Shown here: one piece after another, positions 42,366-55,533 of the stretch
Position numbering within the stretch: position 1 is the stretch's first letter
Layout of the letters: every line of letters begins with the position of its first letter
Origin: Stenopsyche tienmushanensis
Taxonomy: Eukaryota; Arthropoda; Insecta; Trichoptera; Stenopsychidae
Assembly (NCBI GenBank): GCA_008973525.1
Contig: WACJ01000524.1
Coordinates: 62,001-126,000, forward strand
Length of the DNA: 64,000 bases
Direction: 5' to 3'
The notes under the pieces: generated by a model
What the model saw: only the letters and a program-made list of their open reading frames with translations
Told to the model about the DNA's origin: nothing
The model's database searches: none
Translations under genes and position numbers: made by a program

Positions 42366-45300
42366 GTCTGCCAAAAAATTCTTGATTGATGGCAGAATAT
42401 ATAGATTTTAAATTAAAATAAAAGTGATAAAATATACATATAACAAAAAAAGGTCATACCTAGAATATTGCCATATTGCGTAAAAACGCACCCAAAATGA
42501 ATAAGTTTTGAGTGTTTTGAATGATGTTATATTCGATACAACCTTATCAAGAGTTTTTATAATATATTAAGATTTTTTTCACTAATCTGTTGTTAAAGGA
42601 ATTAAATTGCATATTATTTTGAAGAAATAGTAAATTTAGATATTATTTGTGGACTTTTGTAAGCCGTTCATTATTTTTTTAAATATTTCTACTACAAATT
42701 GTACATTTTGTGCACTAGTTTATTGAGTGCGCCATAAAAAGCAATGCTTGTATAAAATTTTATTTAATGGCATACAGAATAGTTTCAATTAACATTATTT
42801 TAATAACAAAATTCACATTCGTTTCATTTCCTGTCCTTGGCATGTTTGGCAATCATCGTTGAAGAATTCGAACGATATAAATTTTTCATAACGACTCCGA
42901 AGCTCTCTTAAAAGAAACGTCAATCAAACGATAAAATTATACGAATTACATTGTCATTTGCGACATATTCTATCCAATTTACCGTTGAATTCACAATTTA
43001 ATATGTTTCTTTGTAGGGGCATAGTTAAGAATAGTTAAAAAGGGACCATTTTGGGTCGAGGTAAAATTTCGGCAGGACACATTGGAATGTGCAGAATCCT
43101 CTCAAAGGATATTCCTGGATTGTTTTGTCCCTGGAGCGGTATAGCGAAACACTTCAAAATTATACAAATGCCATAGCAGAGCGCTTGAAATACATTTCTT
43201 CAAACAATCCGGGGAATATTTATTTTCCCGGGTTAAAATTTCAAAGATTTGAAGCGCGTTTAACCCCCAGGCAGCGGTCTCCGTGATTATTGGACCCTCT
43301 TCAAAAGAAATTAAACACGTTTGATCGTCCGTGTCTATACGAAGGATTTTTTTCGCCTTTTTAGATTTGTATTCTTAGGAATTACGTTCTCCAAAATTGC
43401 GTCTTCTCTACCAAAATATACTGTAATTATGCGTGATTGATGGTCATGTGAAATTAACTGATAATTGCTATAATCGTAGAGCCGTGCGTTGAAACATATC
43501 AAACCGTCTGTGTGTCGAATCCTAAGGACACTATTATGAAACACTCACATTTATTCATATTAAAAATAATTTTTATTTTTATAAATGGCCGTTAAAAATT
43601 ATCATTGAAAAAATAATATATCGAGAACGACCTTTAGTGCCTCTACGTCAAAAAAAATATACTTGCTTTTAAATAAAAATATCCTTCAGATATCTTTTAT
43701 TTTGAAAATTACTACTAATGTATGTCATCAAATAATAATGCATAGTGTCATCTTATAAGCTAAAATTGAGACAAATTTAGCATCATATTCATGCTAAATA
43801 TTAAAACAAGATGTCTTATAAAATAAAAATATGTCACAGGGCAATACAGTACCACCCAACTGGATATTATCAACATATTAGTACAAATTTTAAATTTAAT
43901 CCTTTATTTTTAGCTAAAATTTAACAGCTAACTTTGATTGTTTTCTCTGCAGTAAAATGATCGAATGAAGTGTTATTCCGCAAAATTTCATGTCACACCG
44001 CACTCGCTTGACTCAATCACGCTCCTCTCGAACAATTACTGACGCAGGCCTTTGGAAAACAGGAAACGGGACAAAGACCATTTATCATAATCCAATAAGG
44101 GGTCCCGAAGAAGGAGACACGGAAGGAAGGTGGCGTGCAAGAAACAAGGCGTAATGAAGGGTGGAAAACGAATTTTCCGTTGAATTATCAACGTGGAAGA
44201 CTGATGACACGCCACGCCGTTCTGGCGTGAAAACTTTCCGTTATGGGTACGAACATCACTCTACACTTATATCATAAGCATACTTACGAATTAAATATAC
44301 TTTCAATAACAAACAATTTTCCTTCAAATTACTGCAAATATATAAACATAACAACAAATATAAAAATATTTAAACATATTAAGACCCAATATTTGTATAA
44401 CTTTTTTTTTGTACGCTGTGCAAACAGGTTTGAAATCTAGTTATGATCTTAAATTAATCTTTATTTAGGAATTTAATAATTTGATATAATTTTCTGTTAT
44501 ATTTCACATATAACTTAACTAAGATAAGTACATTAATTGTATTTTAAAATGTAATAAATAAATTTATATATCAATTTTATAGTGTCACAAACAAAATTGA
44601 CATCTGTATATCGCTAATACTGGTGCATAACGTTCATTTGTGGTTTTTGTAGTTTTGACCAACACGCGTATCGAAAATGTTCTTCGTTATGCTCACCTTT
44701 TTTAATAAAATACAATTTATGACACAAAACTAAATAAGACAAACCATACCATACATTATTATCATCGATTATTTATATGAGATATAAAGACGTTTCATTT
44801 AATCGTCTTGGAAAAGTTTCTAAAGTCCTGGAATATTATACTGGAATTCATCGACATTGAATGAATAATTTTGGTTATTTTGTCCTCGTTATTCACTTAA
44901 TTTGATGCTGGATCGATTGAGGTTGTTGATTTATTTTCATAGAGTGTCAAACGTCTTTAAGTTGAACTGAACGAAATTATTTCCTCTTGCAGCAGTGGTC
45001 TTTAGTGAAGGTGCGCTCGTTAAGTCAGTGATAACTCTTAACTGTTTATTACATGCAAGTTAAAAACCCTAAGTTGCAGACTTAATGAGAACGGGTCCAC
45101 TTAAATATTAATGCAATTAGCTCCTTTGCACACTGGAAATAATAAAGTAGAAGCGTTCACCCACCTTCAAGATTTAGCTGAAGCACCGTATCCATTATTC
45201 AGAGATGTTTATGATGAAAGAAGAACCGGGGATGACAGGTGGCGGTGCGTTTGTGCAACACTTTCTAGCTCGCGAGAAAATCTAACGTTTCTTCAGCGAT

Positions 45301-48300
45301 GTGACCAATGTATTATTAACAATATATAAGTAAACTCGAAGAACATTTGTAAAATACGGTTGATTTACTTAACCTTTGACGCACGACAGAGTTTGACTGA
45401 CGCGACCCAGCTTCTCGGAAAACTATGGGGTGTCAAAAACAATTAAAGCGCAAAGGCGAGGGGTTGCTCTGAATGAGACAAAGTTATTCTTTGGATGCGA
45501 TAGAACGAGAAAAAGAATGAGGAATGAGAAAAGACTGTGATATTCCATGTAGAAGAAACGAGGTGTAAATGGTGTAGTACTGTTCCATCAGAAATGTTCC
45601 ACGAAGTGTTGACAATACATGATGTATGACCTTTCACCATGAATGATTAGCGGAAAAGCGCAATTACTGTGATACATGAAGTATTTTTACTACAAATCGT
45701 GTTTTTACTCATAGCCTAGATGTATTATTTAATGATTGTTATATGCAAATAAGAAAAACAGGGGTGATTCAATGTGAAAGTAATTTTATTATTGATCAAT
45801 TTTCGGCAAAGTGAGCTAGGTTTGGAATCTTTGATATCTTACATGAAAAAAACCATTTGAAAATTGATATCACAGGAAATAGATACTTTTGTTCGCAGAT
45901 AAAAAACAACGTTCGTCGAAATGCATAAAAATTACTACGGATATTTATGGAACAATTTAAACCACAAATGTCAAGAAGAACATACAGTTTAGTATTCAAT
46001 CATTTTGAATTATAATTATAAGTATACCAACTAAATGTGAAAATTTATTTTGTATTTGACAATTTTTGTGTTCATGTTTTTGTGAACAAATATTCACATC
46101 AGTACATTATTCTAAAAAATCAATACAACTCGAAAAGTAAACAACTTTTTTTTAACTATTTAATATTCTGGAAAAAAATCCAAATGTTTAATTTCATGAT
46201 ATATTTGAATTTTCAAAGAGCATATTCAATAATGATATGATGTTGTTTAAGATGCCATATCTGATTTCAGAATTAACCTGTTAACGCACAGTACCGTCAA
46301 ATACTGTCATAGCCGGAGCACATTTGTGACTGCATCTGCAAATAAAACTTGCTTAACTAAAACTCTCGCGCTGGATTAGTTTATGCATACCGCCTTCTGG
46401 GACACTAAAAAACAGATAAAAAAAACACAAATCACATCAAATGTTTTCAGAATATGACTCAAAATTTTCCAAGTAATATAAATGAATTTTGGTGAATAAT
46501 TCGATTTTTGCAATGCTTGACTTATTATAAACATCGACCAGTAGTAAAAGTGTTATGTACTTAAGTTTTGGATTACCATTTTCGGCAAAAATAAAATAAA
46601 ATCACATTAAAAAAATATTCCCAAAAAACTTTTGCATAAATGTAACAAAAATTGTTAAAAGATCTTCATAGAACAGTCTCATAAATCAAATTTAGTAGTC
46701 AAACACTAGAAAAGCCTCCGACGTAGCATAAAAAAGGTTGAAATTGTAAAATCTAAAAAAAAAAGGGTATATTTCTGGTTATTTGTTTGAAACTGTCAAT
46801 GAATGAAAAAAGTAAGCTTATTTTGTCAATTGGATAATTATTTTAAATGGAAGATTTTTTATTTTTTTAAATGGAAGAATGTGGGAACCTCTTATTATGA
46901 CGTATATAATCTTTCTTATGAACAATAGGATGGGTATCACTTTTTGTAGTATTTTTATCAAATATTTTATTATTCATTGACAAATTTTAAAAACATCGTA
47001 AATTTCGGCAGCTGATCTCTTTGTTTACATTTTCTTTTCTTATTTTCATTTTTTCGATTTTTTACGATAATTTTGCATTGTATGGCCGTAACATAGTGCA
47101 ATTGTGGTATATGTGTGTATAGTTATCGTATTGGATCAATTTCTCATCATCATCTCTATGTGCTCTATCTTCCAAAAATGTTAGGCATCAGAAGTCCCCT
47201 CTTGACTTTTTCGAATACTTCCTAAAACAATAAGAGATTCTTCAGACATGCTGTCCTGACTTCAACGACCTATAATATTTCCTTAACCCCTGGAGGTGAT
47301 TGAAGGCACCTCTGTACAGATCGGACACCCATCGGCGACTCATTGTGCTTTATTTGTACCGGTATATATTTTGATAATGCCTCTCCATTTCTCTCTTTCT
47401 TCTTTCTATTTCTTTTTAAATACACGAAACAAAATGTATTAATTTAAGATGTTATTAACCAAATAAATTAAGCATTCTAGAAATTATTTCATCTATTGGA
47501 AATATATTCTTAAATTCCTCAAATCATTTTAACCCCTTACTTTACATTAAGTGTGTAGATAATAATAATTTAATAATAATAGTTTCCTTTTTCATTTATA
47601 TTGAGGCGTTAGATTCACAGTTGATTATTTGTAAAACACATGATATAATTTAACCTTAGTTATTATATATTTCAAAATGATATTGTGATTCTTGGTCAGT
47701 GAAAGGTCTCTGAAAAGGATTTATGCATGACGGTTGAACTGTTAGAGACATTCCTTATAAACAACGCGGATAAGAGATAAAGGATATCAAGTGTCCCAAA
47801 GATTCTATGACTTTCTCGTGTCTTATAGAATAAACTATTTTCATTTGCAACCTTAGTTCTGGTCACGAATAAACCTGTAAAAGGAGCACAAATTCGTGAC
47901 AGAGTTATACATTAAGCTTTGGATCATTTTTTAACGCCGTTTTATAATCTACTGTCGATTTTCTTTCCAGTTCACATGTACGACTTTAAAACGTTTTATG
48001 GCATTTGTTAAAAGATATTTCCTACCATACTATGGGTCGTAATGATAAATCAAAGATATTTCGAAAAAGTAAACATTTTTTGGCGTTTTTATTTGTATCT
48101 TTTCGAGACATAAATGTCGCATTCACAATAGCTCAAATATAAATCTCGCAGAACGATCGCGGCGCAGTATACAATTTGTGGTCATCAATAAGATTTAATG
48201 ATGCTGCGTCAGAGAGAACTGACAATGATTGGAAGGTCGTGAATGTCAACTGATTTTTTTTTGTGGATTTGATGTATATGCGATTCAAAACTGCATTGTG

Positions 48301-49806
48301 ATTTTATGCATCCGCGATCCGATGACCTTTTTGTAGTGCAGCCACTTGCCCACGATCGATTCGTTGATGTTTCGATACCGTGTACCGGAAAAGAATACAT
48401 GAATCAAAATTTTTGCAGCAATTATTATCGACCTTGGAATAGTTTTCTGACCATTTATTTTTCATAGTCGGACAGCGAATATATGGCATGTGACGCTATG
48501 AGGAAGAAAAATGATGTTTCTCAGTACTTCACCGTTCGTCTTGGAAATTGTTTCAAGACAACCACAAGCTCCAGTTTAAATTTCTAAGTAAATACATACA
48601 AGACAAATTAAAAATGTGAATTTTCAATGCAGCGTAAATTACGCCTATGATGAATAGATCGCGGCTAGAATAACAAGCAAAGTCTCCTCCTTTTACAGGT
48701 GATATAATGCAGAGTAATTATCACAATGCGAAGAAGAATGCAACAATTACAATGCGAAACGCGGGCATAATGCAACAATAGGTCTTTAGCTTCGTCACTG
48801 GTGTTCATTAATTAAGCAAATTGCTCGTCACTGGCTTATGAGAAGAGGGTCCGCCTCAGTCAGCTGAAGCAAGACAGACAGACACACACGCCTATGGGAA
48901 ATATTAATTATTAATTACGGGACTTCGCATTTGAACAACTTAGTAACTGCCTTATGATAAATAGACTAAATGTCACCACTTTGGCTGATATCATAATTTC
49001 TGCCGTTTTTACTATACATCATAAGCTCCAGAGTGGAAATTTGCAATTTCATTTCGTGTGAGAGTCACAGAAGATGCGCTCAATGATGGTGAATATAATT
49101 GTTAATAAGTGTGATGGTCTGATGGTCTCCATTGTTTATTTATTTTTTTGTTTTGAAACACAATGTTGATTTAATTGGCGAATTAATTATAAGAAGTGTA
49201 CTATTGTATTATATTGAGGGCCTCTAGTTTAGTTGACTTTTAGGAATCCAAAAAAGGTATGGTGAAGTGAAAATTTGCTAAATTTCTCATAGCACTAATT
49301 TTATATACATAAATAAGCCTCAATCATTTAATTCAGAATTATTTTGACACAGTTTCTAAATTTATATAAAATATATTTGCAAATTCACATCATAAACATT
49401 GCTTAATAAAAAGAGCTCGTCATTGATATGTTATCGATAATATGATTTACTCTAAACTGATTACAGGCATACTAAATAAGATTTTACAACATGATCCTAG
49501 CGTGTTTTATTCAGCTTGATAAATATTGACTGAACCATTTAAAATTGTATTTATAATTTCATCAATTTTCCATCAAACACTTTTCCTTTTTTTAGCGTAC
49601 TTCATTGATCAGCAACAATAAAAATGTTGTTTACCTTTTTCAAAATTTAACCGATGACATCTTTAAAAAATTCTACATTCAAATTTGTCCAAAAAAATCT
49701 CAGCAAATAAAAAAAAATATTAACCATCATATATATCAATATTCAACGACAATATTTATCATAATAACAACTAAAATGGAGCAAACTTATTCGTAAATTA
49801 TCTAAA
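42366..49806. other. AT-rich DNA without a recognisable gene
   Basis: About 7.4 kb with no supported gene. Less AT-rich, unrepeated blocks occur at 43020-43330, 43990-44240, 44990-45330 and 48140-48500. The block at 44990-45330 includes an ATG-initiated 72-codon frame (45111-45329) of fairly balanced composition but no recognised domain. Motifs resembling piggyBac ends (TTAACC..) occur at about 45370, 46276, 47273 and 47531 without defined partners. Confidence 0.4.
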
Positions 49807-49972
49807 CAACGTTTCTTAAAGAGTCCAAGAAGCTATTACCAGGGGTCCGCGAAAATATAAAAACATTTCTCTATGCTTTTACAAGATATTTTAGCCAAAA
49901 AATGTTTGAAAAATTAATTCTCAAGAATGACGTAAAATGTTGGAAACGGATCCCCCAAAAGATTAAAGAAAG
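49807..49972. mobile_element. hAT-type MITE, CAGCGTTTCTTAAA family, copy 2
   Basis: Left end CAACGTTTCTTAAAGAG and right end CCCCCAAAAGATTAAAGAAA are imperfect inverted copies. It holds GGGGTCCGCGAA and the interior shared with 42133-42365. It is more decayed and shorter than copy 1. Confidence 0.55.
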
Positions 49973-52900
49973 AAAGACTAAAATTTACATAGTTTTCGGA
50001 ATCTAATAAATCTATGAAATAAAATATCTTCTGTTGACTTTCAGGATTAGTCTTAATATTATGGCCAAATTATACAGCCTGGCCTGACTCTAATCTCCAA
50101 TATTGATTGGGAGATGTTATCAGTTGCACAATATAGCACTTGTTCTATTATATAAGGGCTCTGGTTACAATGAGCTCTTCGCCAGTGCTTAATTGAATCG
50201 ATTATAAAGTATCTTATACATTTATATATAGACGGCACGGTGTTGTGCCCTACAGTAATCACCAGCTAGACCAAGTGCATTCACGCGATGGCCTCTAAGC
50301 CAGAGGCTTACAATCACTGATAATGCTAATGTAGATATATCAGCTCTATTTCTTGAGGGAAAATCTCTGAAAACACAAAGAATAAAAAATAAACCAACAT
50401 GCTCATTCTAAAAACATGAGTTTTGCGCATTATATCCCAACCTCTCTAGTTGAAAAATCATCCCTTATTATCAATCTATTTGTGATTGAGATCTCTTGTG
50501 ATTATCATCGTTATTTTTTATTGTACTTTTAGACATTGATTGCAAAAACTATTAGAAAGCATTATGACGTGATTGAATTTCATAGTTCGAATTAATTCGT
50601 TGCAACTTTTCGAAGCGCCTCAACAGATTACAACACCCATCGATCTTCATCGAGAGACTTCCACTTCGATCGAATATCAGGTCATTTATTTAATGATCAT
50701 CTCGAACAATCTCCGACGATCTGAGATGCTGTTGCCGAACAGGAAGTGCATATTTTTGACCAAATTCGGATCAACTTTCATAGCGCCGGGTTGGAAAGGT
50801 CTGATCGTGCCGGACGGTGTCCGTATGACAGTGTAGGCATTACCTGCGGATCGTTTCTTGGAGTTGATTTGCCTTCAGTTATCTCCACAATGGCCTGACC
50901 CATCCCACTCGTATTAGGTAATAAATTATATTGAAAACAATTGCTCCATTGTGTTGTGAAAAAGAGCTCCCGGCAGCTAACAACGAGAGCCGTTACGGAC
51001 CCTATTGTAACCGGGGACGGTGGCTTCGAACAAGAGCCCAGCCTCTCCCAATATCTAATCCACGAAATTACCGAAAAACGATTCCGACCATCCCAGTATT
51101 ATGTAACAATATGGAAATCGAAGGCCGATTCACGATTTGAGCCCGATCTGATGACCTATTCCAAATCATAGATCCTCAAGTATAACTGAACCGTCTTTAT
51201 TCTATCCATAAAGCACTACTCAGCAAATTGTTCTGATTTAAATTCTACTACCCTCATTATATCGATATTAGATTTAATCATATTCCATATGAAAACCCAA
51301 AAGCTCTTGTTTAGCGAACTTGTGACGCTTTTCACATATTAATATATTATATATAACATTAAATTTACCACTTATGAATACTATTTTTGATTTTATTATC
51401 CACATATTTCGAGCTTTAAAAGTCTATAAGTTTGATTGTAAGGAAGGTAATATAAATTAATCTCAAGCATATTTCGTGAAACTCTGTAATACAAGTTATG
51501 AACTAAAATGAGATTACTGTCATTTTTTGCGGAATGCTTACATAAAAAAAAACCACTTCTGAAATATCTTACATAATACATAGTATTCTCTTATCGATCT
51601 AGATGGAGCAATTTAATTAAAAAGTATATTAAATCTAAATGTTAAAATATTACGTTATGCATAATTCTAAATACTGTCTGAAAACAATCTGAAAAACACG
51701 AAGTAATTTTTATACTGCATATCTTTTGCATAAAAATGTATTCCTATTTTCCCATCTTAAATAGTATAGTTATCCATAATCAATATCACCTATCTAAGGG
51801 TTCGATGAAGGAACTCTAATCTAAAGATGGCATATTTAAATATTTTTATTTCATAAAATTAAATATAGCATCAATCATATAATATTATATTTGGAACCAC
51901 TGAAGGATATTCATTTCAATTTTAGAGAAAGGCTCAAAACTTCCATAATGGATGAAATGGCGAAATCACCCTATTGTCTCCGATTTCGTCATAAAATATT
52001 AATTTTTGTTTATTAAATATTTCTGTCTATAATCTGTTAAATATCTTTCTTTACTTAAAGCTAATGCTGGGCGTTTTTATAATTTGCTAAAATGTTTTAA
52101 TTATTACAATGTATTTTTAATTCATGTGTTATTTGTTTAAATTATCATATTATCATATCCAATCTATTCCTAAGATTTTTTTTTCATGAAATATCCAATG
52201 AAACTTTATAAATACATTATGTATATAGAATTACAGACCTTAACAATTAGAAATTATTACAGAAAAGTCATAATTTCAAGTGCTCTTCCATCATGACTCA
52301 AACAACCCAGGAGACTATTATTCCTTTGTACGCGTTATTCTTTGCGATTCTCGATACAAAGTGGTTGATGCACTTGCATCCGGGGGATTATTGACCAATA
52401 TAATAAATTGACCATTGCATTTACAGAGGGGGTGTGCCCGGTGCAATGGTTCCCCACAACTCTTGCCATTGTGGGAGAAACGCCCGACAAGATAACATCG
52501 CAAAAGTTACTGCAACGGACTATGCACGCTCTTACCTAAGTGTATGCATGTGTATGGACATGTGCATCTCGCCAAGTACAAAGGACCTCGACTTGGATGC
52601 ACCCGTCGCTTGACCCGATCGAACTATATGCCTCTTCAAAAGCATGATTGATTCTAAAAATATGATCGTTCAATATTGAATAAATTTGCATGCGGATAAA
52701 CTTATATAAGAATGGAGGGCGATGAAAGAAGTGAAGCAGCACATGAGCTTTGCGTATCTTATTCTGTCACGTTTGGCAAGTTTTCCTTATCCCAAAGTTA
52801 ATATATCTTCGTGAGGCGTCAAACTGTGAAAGAAAAAAGGTCAATCAAGGCAGATAGCGACAACCCGCACGTCCATAGGGAACTCGGGGAGAATGAACAA

Positions 52901-55437
52901 AGGAGGAAGGAAGTGGAGAGCAAACCGAAAATAGGGGAAGAGCTTTTGATTGCCCAGTTGTTGTCTCAGCGAAAGATGTGAGGTGTAGGGATGAATTAGT
53001 CATATTGACGTCTCCTGTATTTTATTCTTTCTTAATTAAGAGGAAATACAAGCATTGCCACTAAAATTATTTATCGTTTATCAAGAAAAAAAAACAAACT
53101 TAAACTGAAAGTACATGAATAATTCAGGGATATGGTTGAAATGTGTTTGTATCTGAAACCCAATTCAATAAATTCACATTATTATAATCAACCCTAATTT
53201 ATGATTTAAATGAGATAAATATAAATTTATTATCATATACAATAAAAAATACGAAACGATTTATAATATTTTTGTAAAATACCACCCTTTGATCTAAAAT
53301 TCAAGAAAGAAAAATTATGTAAGTTTTGATTTTTTCCTTTGTCATTCAATAATCAAATGTATTCCTTCTCATAAATTCAATACTTTTTATGAAATGCAAT
53401 TATTCTAATCTGTATCTATAAGTAGTCACGTATTACAGTGGTTAGACGCATAACTTAAACATCTTAGCTTCAAATGTCAATTCAAGACGTGTAGTTAGCA
53501 ACCACATTTTTAAAAACAAATATACGCTATGAAAACTATGTCAATTTGATCGGTAATGGATTCATAGACGGGATTTTAGAAAATATAATTCAATTACACT
53601 GAAATTAAAACAGCTGCATTCACAGAGAGCTTTTGCTTCATTTCACGTAATAATGGAATGTGTCTTTGGTCTCATCTTGCCAACTTGAGACAAACCCACC
53701 CTGGTCATTCAGAAAATCTTCCTCTGTCTCTTAGACATCTGGAATTCGACGTGTGTCTAACGAACATTCTATCGCCTTGATAATTACAAGTCTTCCATCA
53801 CACGTCTTGTCCCCTACTTAACTCACCCCAAATAACTACTCATATCGTACCACCAAACAATGACCACGTAGTCCAATGGAACAAACAAATTTACGACCAC
53901 CAATACCTCCTCTTATAAAAATATAAAATATAAAAATAACAAAAATATTATATTGAAAGTCGTATTAAATCAATTAATACATATATTTTTAGTTTTTAGT
54001 AACATAATTTTATCAAATAAAATTTCATGTTGTAGTTTATACATAATAATATAAATATGATTAAATTTTAGATATTTTTCAAGTATGCCAAAATTATATA
54101 ATAGTAGTGACCTTTCCTTTTAGCCACCCTCATTGTCACCCCACACTATCCTAAGCCCCAACGTCCTCTCTGGAGAGCAGCCCAGATAAACTATTTTCTG
54201 AGGGCCCACTTAATGGGAGAACACACATTCCCTTTGTCATTAGACATCCGCCTACTGAAAGAAACTTCATATGGGGAAATCGATTTTCTCCGCCAATGTC
54301 ATTACACGGCCGATCTTAATGTGTGTTTGTAATACTAACGATTTTTTTTCTCTAATGACTTCAAATATTCAGGCAATACAACACTTTTGATAAATTTTGT
54401 TTATAATCATGTGAAAATTCCCCTACTTTATTTTATTGCCAAAATATACTTTATAACTTTAAAGGGCGATTATTTCCAATCAATTTGTGGACGAAAGACA
54501 TATATTGAAGGGTTCAATACACTCAAGTAAAGATTCCTCCTAAAGCTATGTTGAAAAAGTGAACAGCACTCACAGGGAGCACTGGGGTAGAAACATAAGT
54601 AGTTGCTGGAATGAGTTCAGATAAGATTGTAGGGGAGTAAAAACGTGAAATTGACCGAACTTGAATAGCTTATGTGTAGGAACGTGGCAAAAGAACCAAA
54701 TAAAATGTCGTTCGATTTACTTGAAGATTGACAATAGCTTTCAAATAAACTGTTCAGAAAAGCTTTAGAACTATCGGACAGAATAAAAGACGCTTTATAT
54801 TTTTATCTCTAATTTTCTTAATTATTGTATAATGTTATCACTTTATCATTGCGATATATTAAGATAGTAGACCAGAATTTTTCCCATAATTGTAAAGTTA
54901 AGATAAATAAATCGGTGAGCTTAGAAATATAAATACTTCTAATCGATTGTATTGATTTAAATTTTCTCTGATTTATAGGAACATTAATTTATTAATTTAA
55001 TAAAGGCTACTCAATATTTTACTGATATAATTACTTTATAACACCAAAATTTTAAGCTCGTGTAAATAACATATATTACGTTCTGTTTATTTTTTTATTA
55101 TTTCGTTTCAAATATGTATAAGTATGAAATCTGAAAAATGCACAGAATTAATTATAAGCTGGCACGATCCTTAGCCAAAAAATATGCGAGTGTAAGGGGT
55201 TAATATAGATATTATATATAGAATAGCTTTCCAAGCCTAAATGTTATACATATCTTTTTCGAGCCACATCAAACCATTAAGCAGAAAAATCTTATATTAC
55301 AAAAATATTTAAATGGTATAAATTTCTGACTAAATTTTTTCAATTAATCAAAAAATTGCATATTCATCAACTTAACAATAACTCCCCTTCTCATCTCAAA
55401 TAGTTATTGCTTAAATGCCAAGACTTTTGCTTTTACC
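49973..55437. other. AT-rich DNA without a recognisable gene
   Basis: About 5.5 kb with no supported gene. Less AT-rich unrepeated blocks at 50050-50320, 50540-51170, 52290-52640 and 53620-53910 are candidate regulatory DNA. A degenerate tRNA-like patch (CAGTGGTTAGACGCA ... CAATTCAAGAC) lies at about 53440-53495 but is too poor to call a tRNA or SINE. Confidence 0.4.
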
Positions 55438-55533
55438 ATGTATCACTAAATAAGTTCGTAGGATTATTTTTCATCTTTATTTGACGTCGTATTTTCACAA
55501 TTTTACCTATTGAGAACCTATTAAGTGATACAT
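55438..55533. mobile_element. 96-bp hairpin MITE with mariner-type ends
   Basis: The left arm ATGTATCACTAAATAAGTTC (55438-55457) followed by GTAGGAT, and the right arm CCTATTAAGTGATACAT (55517-55533), form an imperfect hairpin. The arm and the TTCGTAGGA that follows it match the mariner end at 1231 and the MITE at 34944. Confidence 0.65.

Noticed and set aside
53440..53495. tRNA-like patch with A- and B-box resemblance
   Set aside because: The B box is degenerate and no cloverleaf stems pair; too weak for a tRNA or SINE call.
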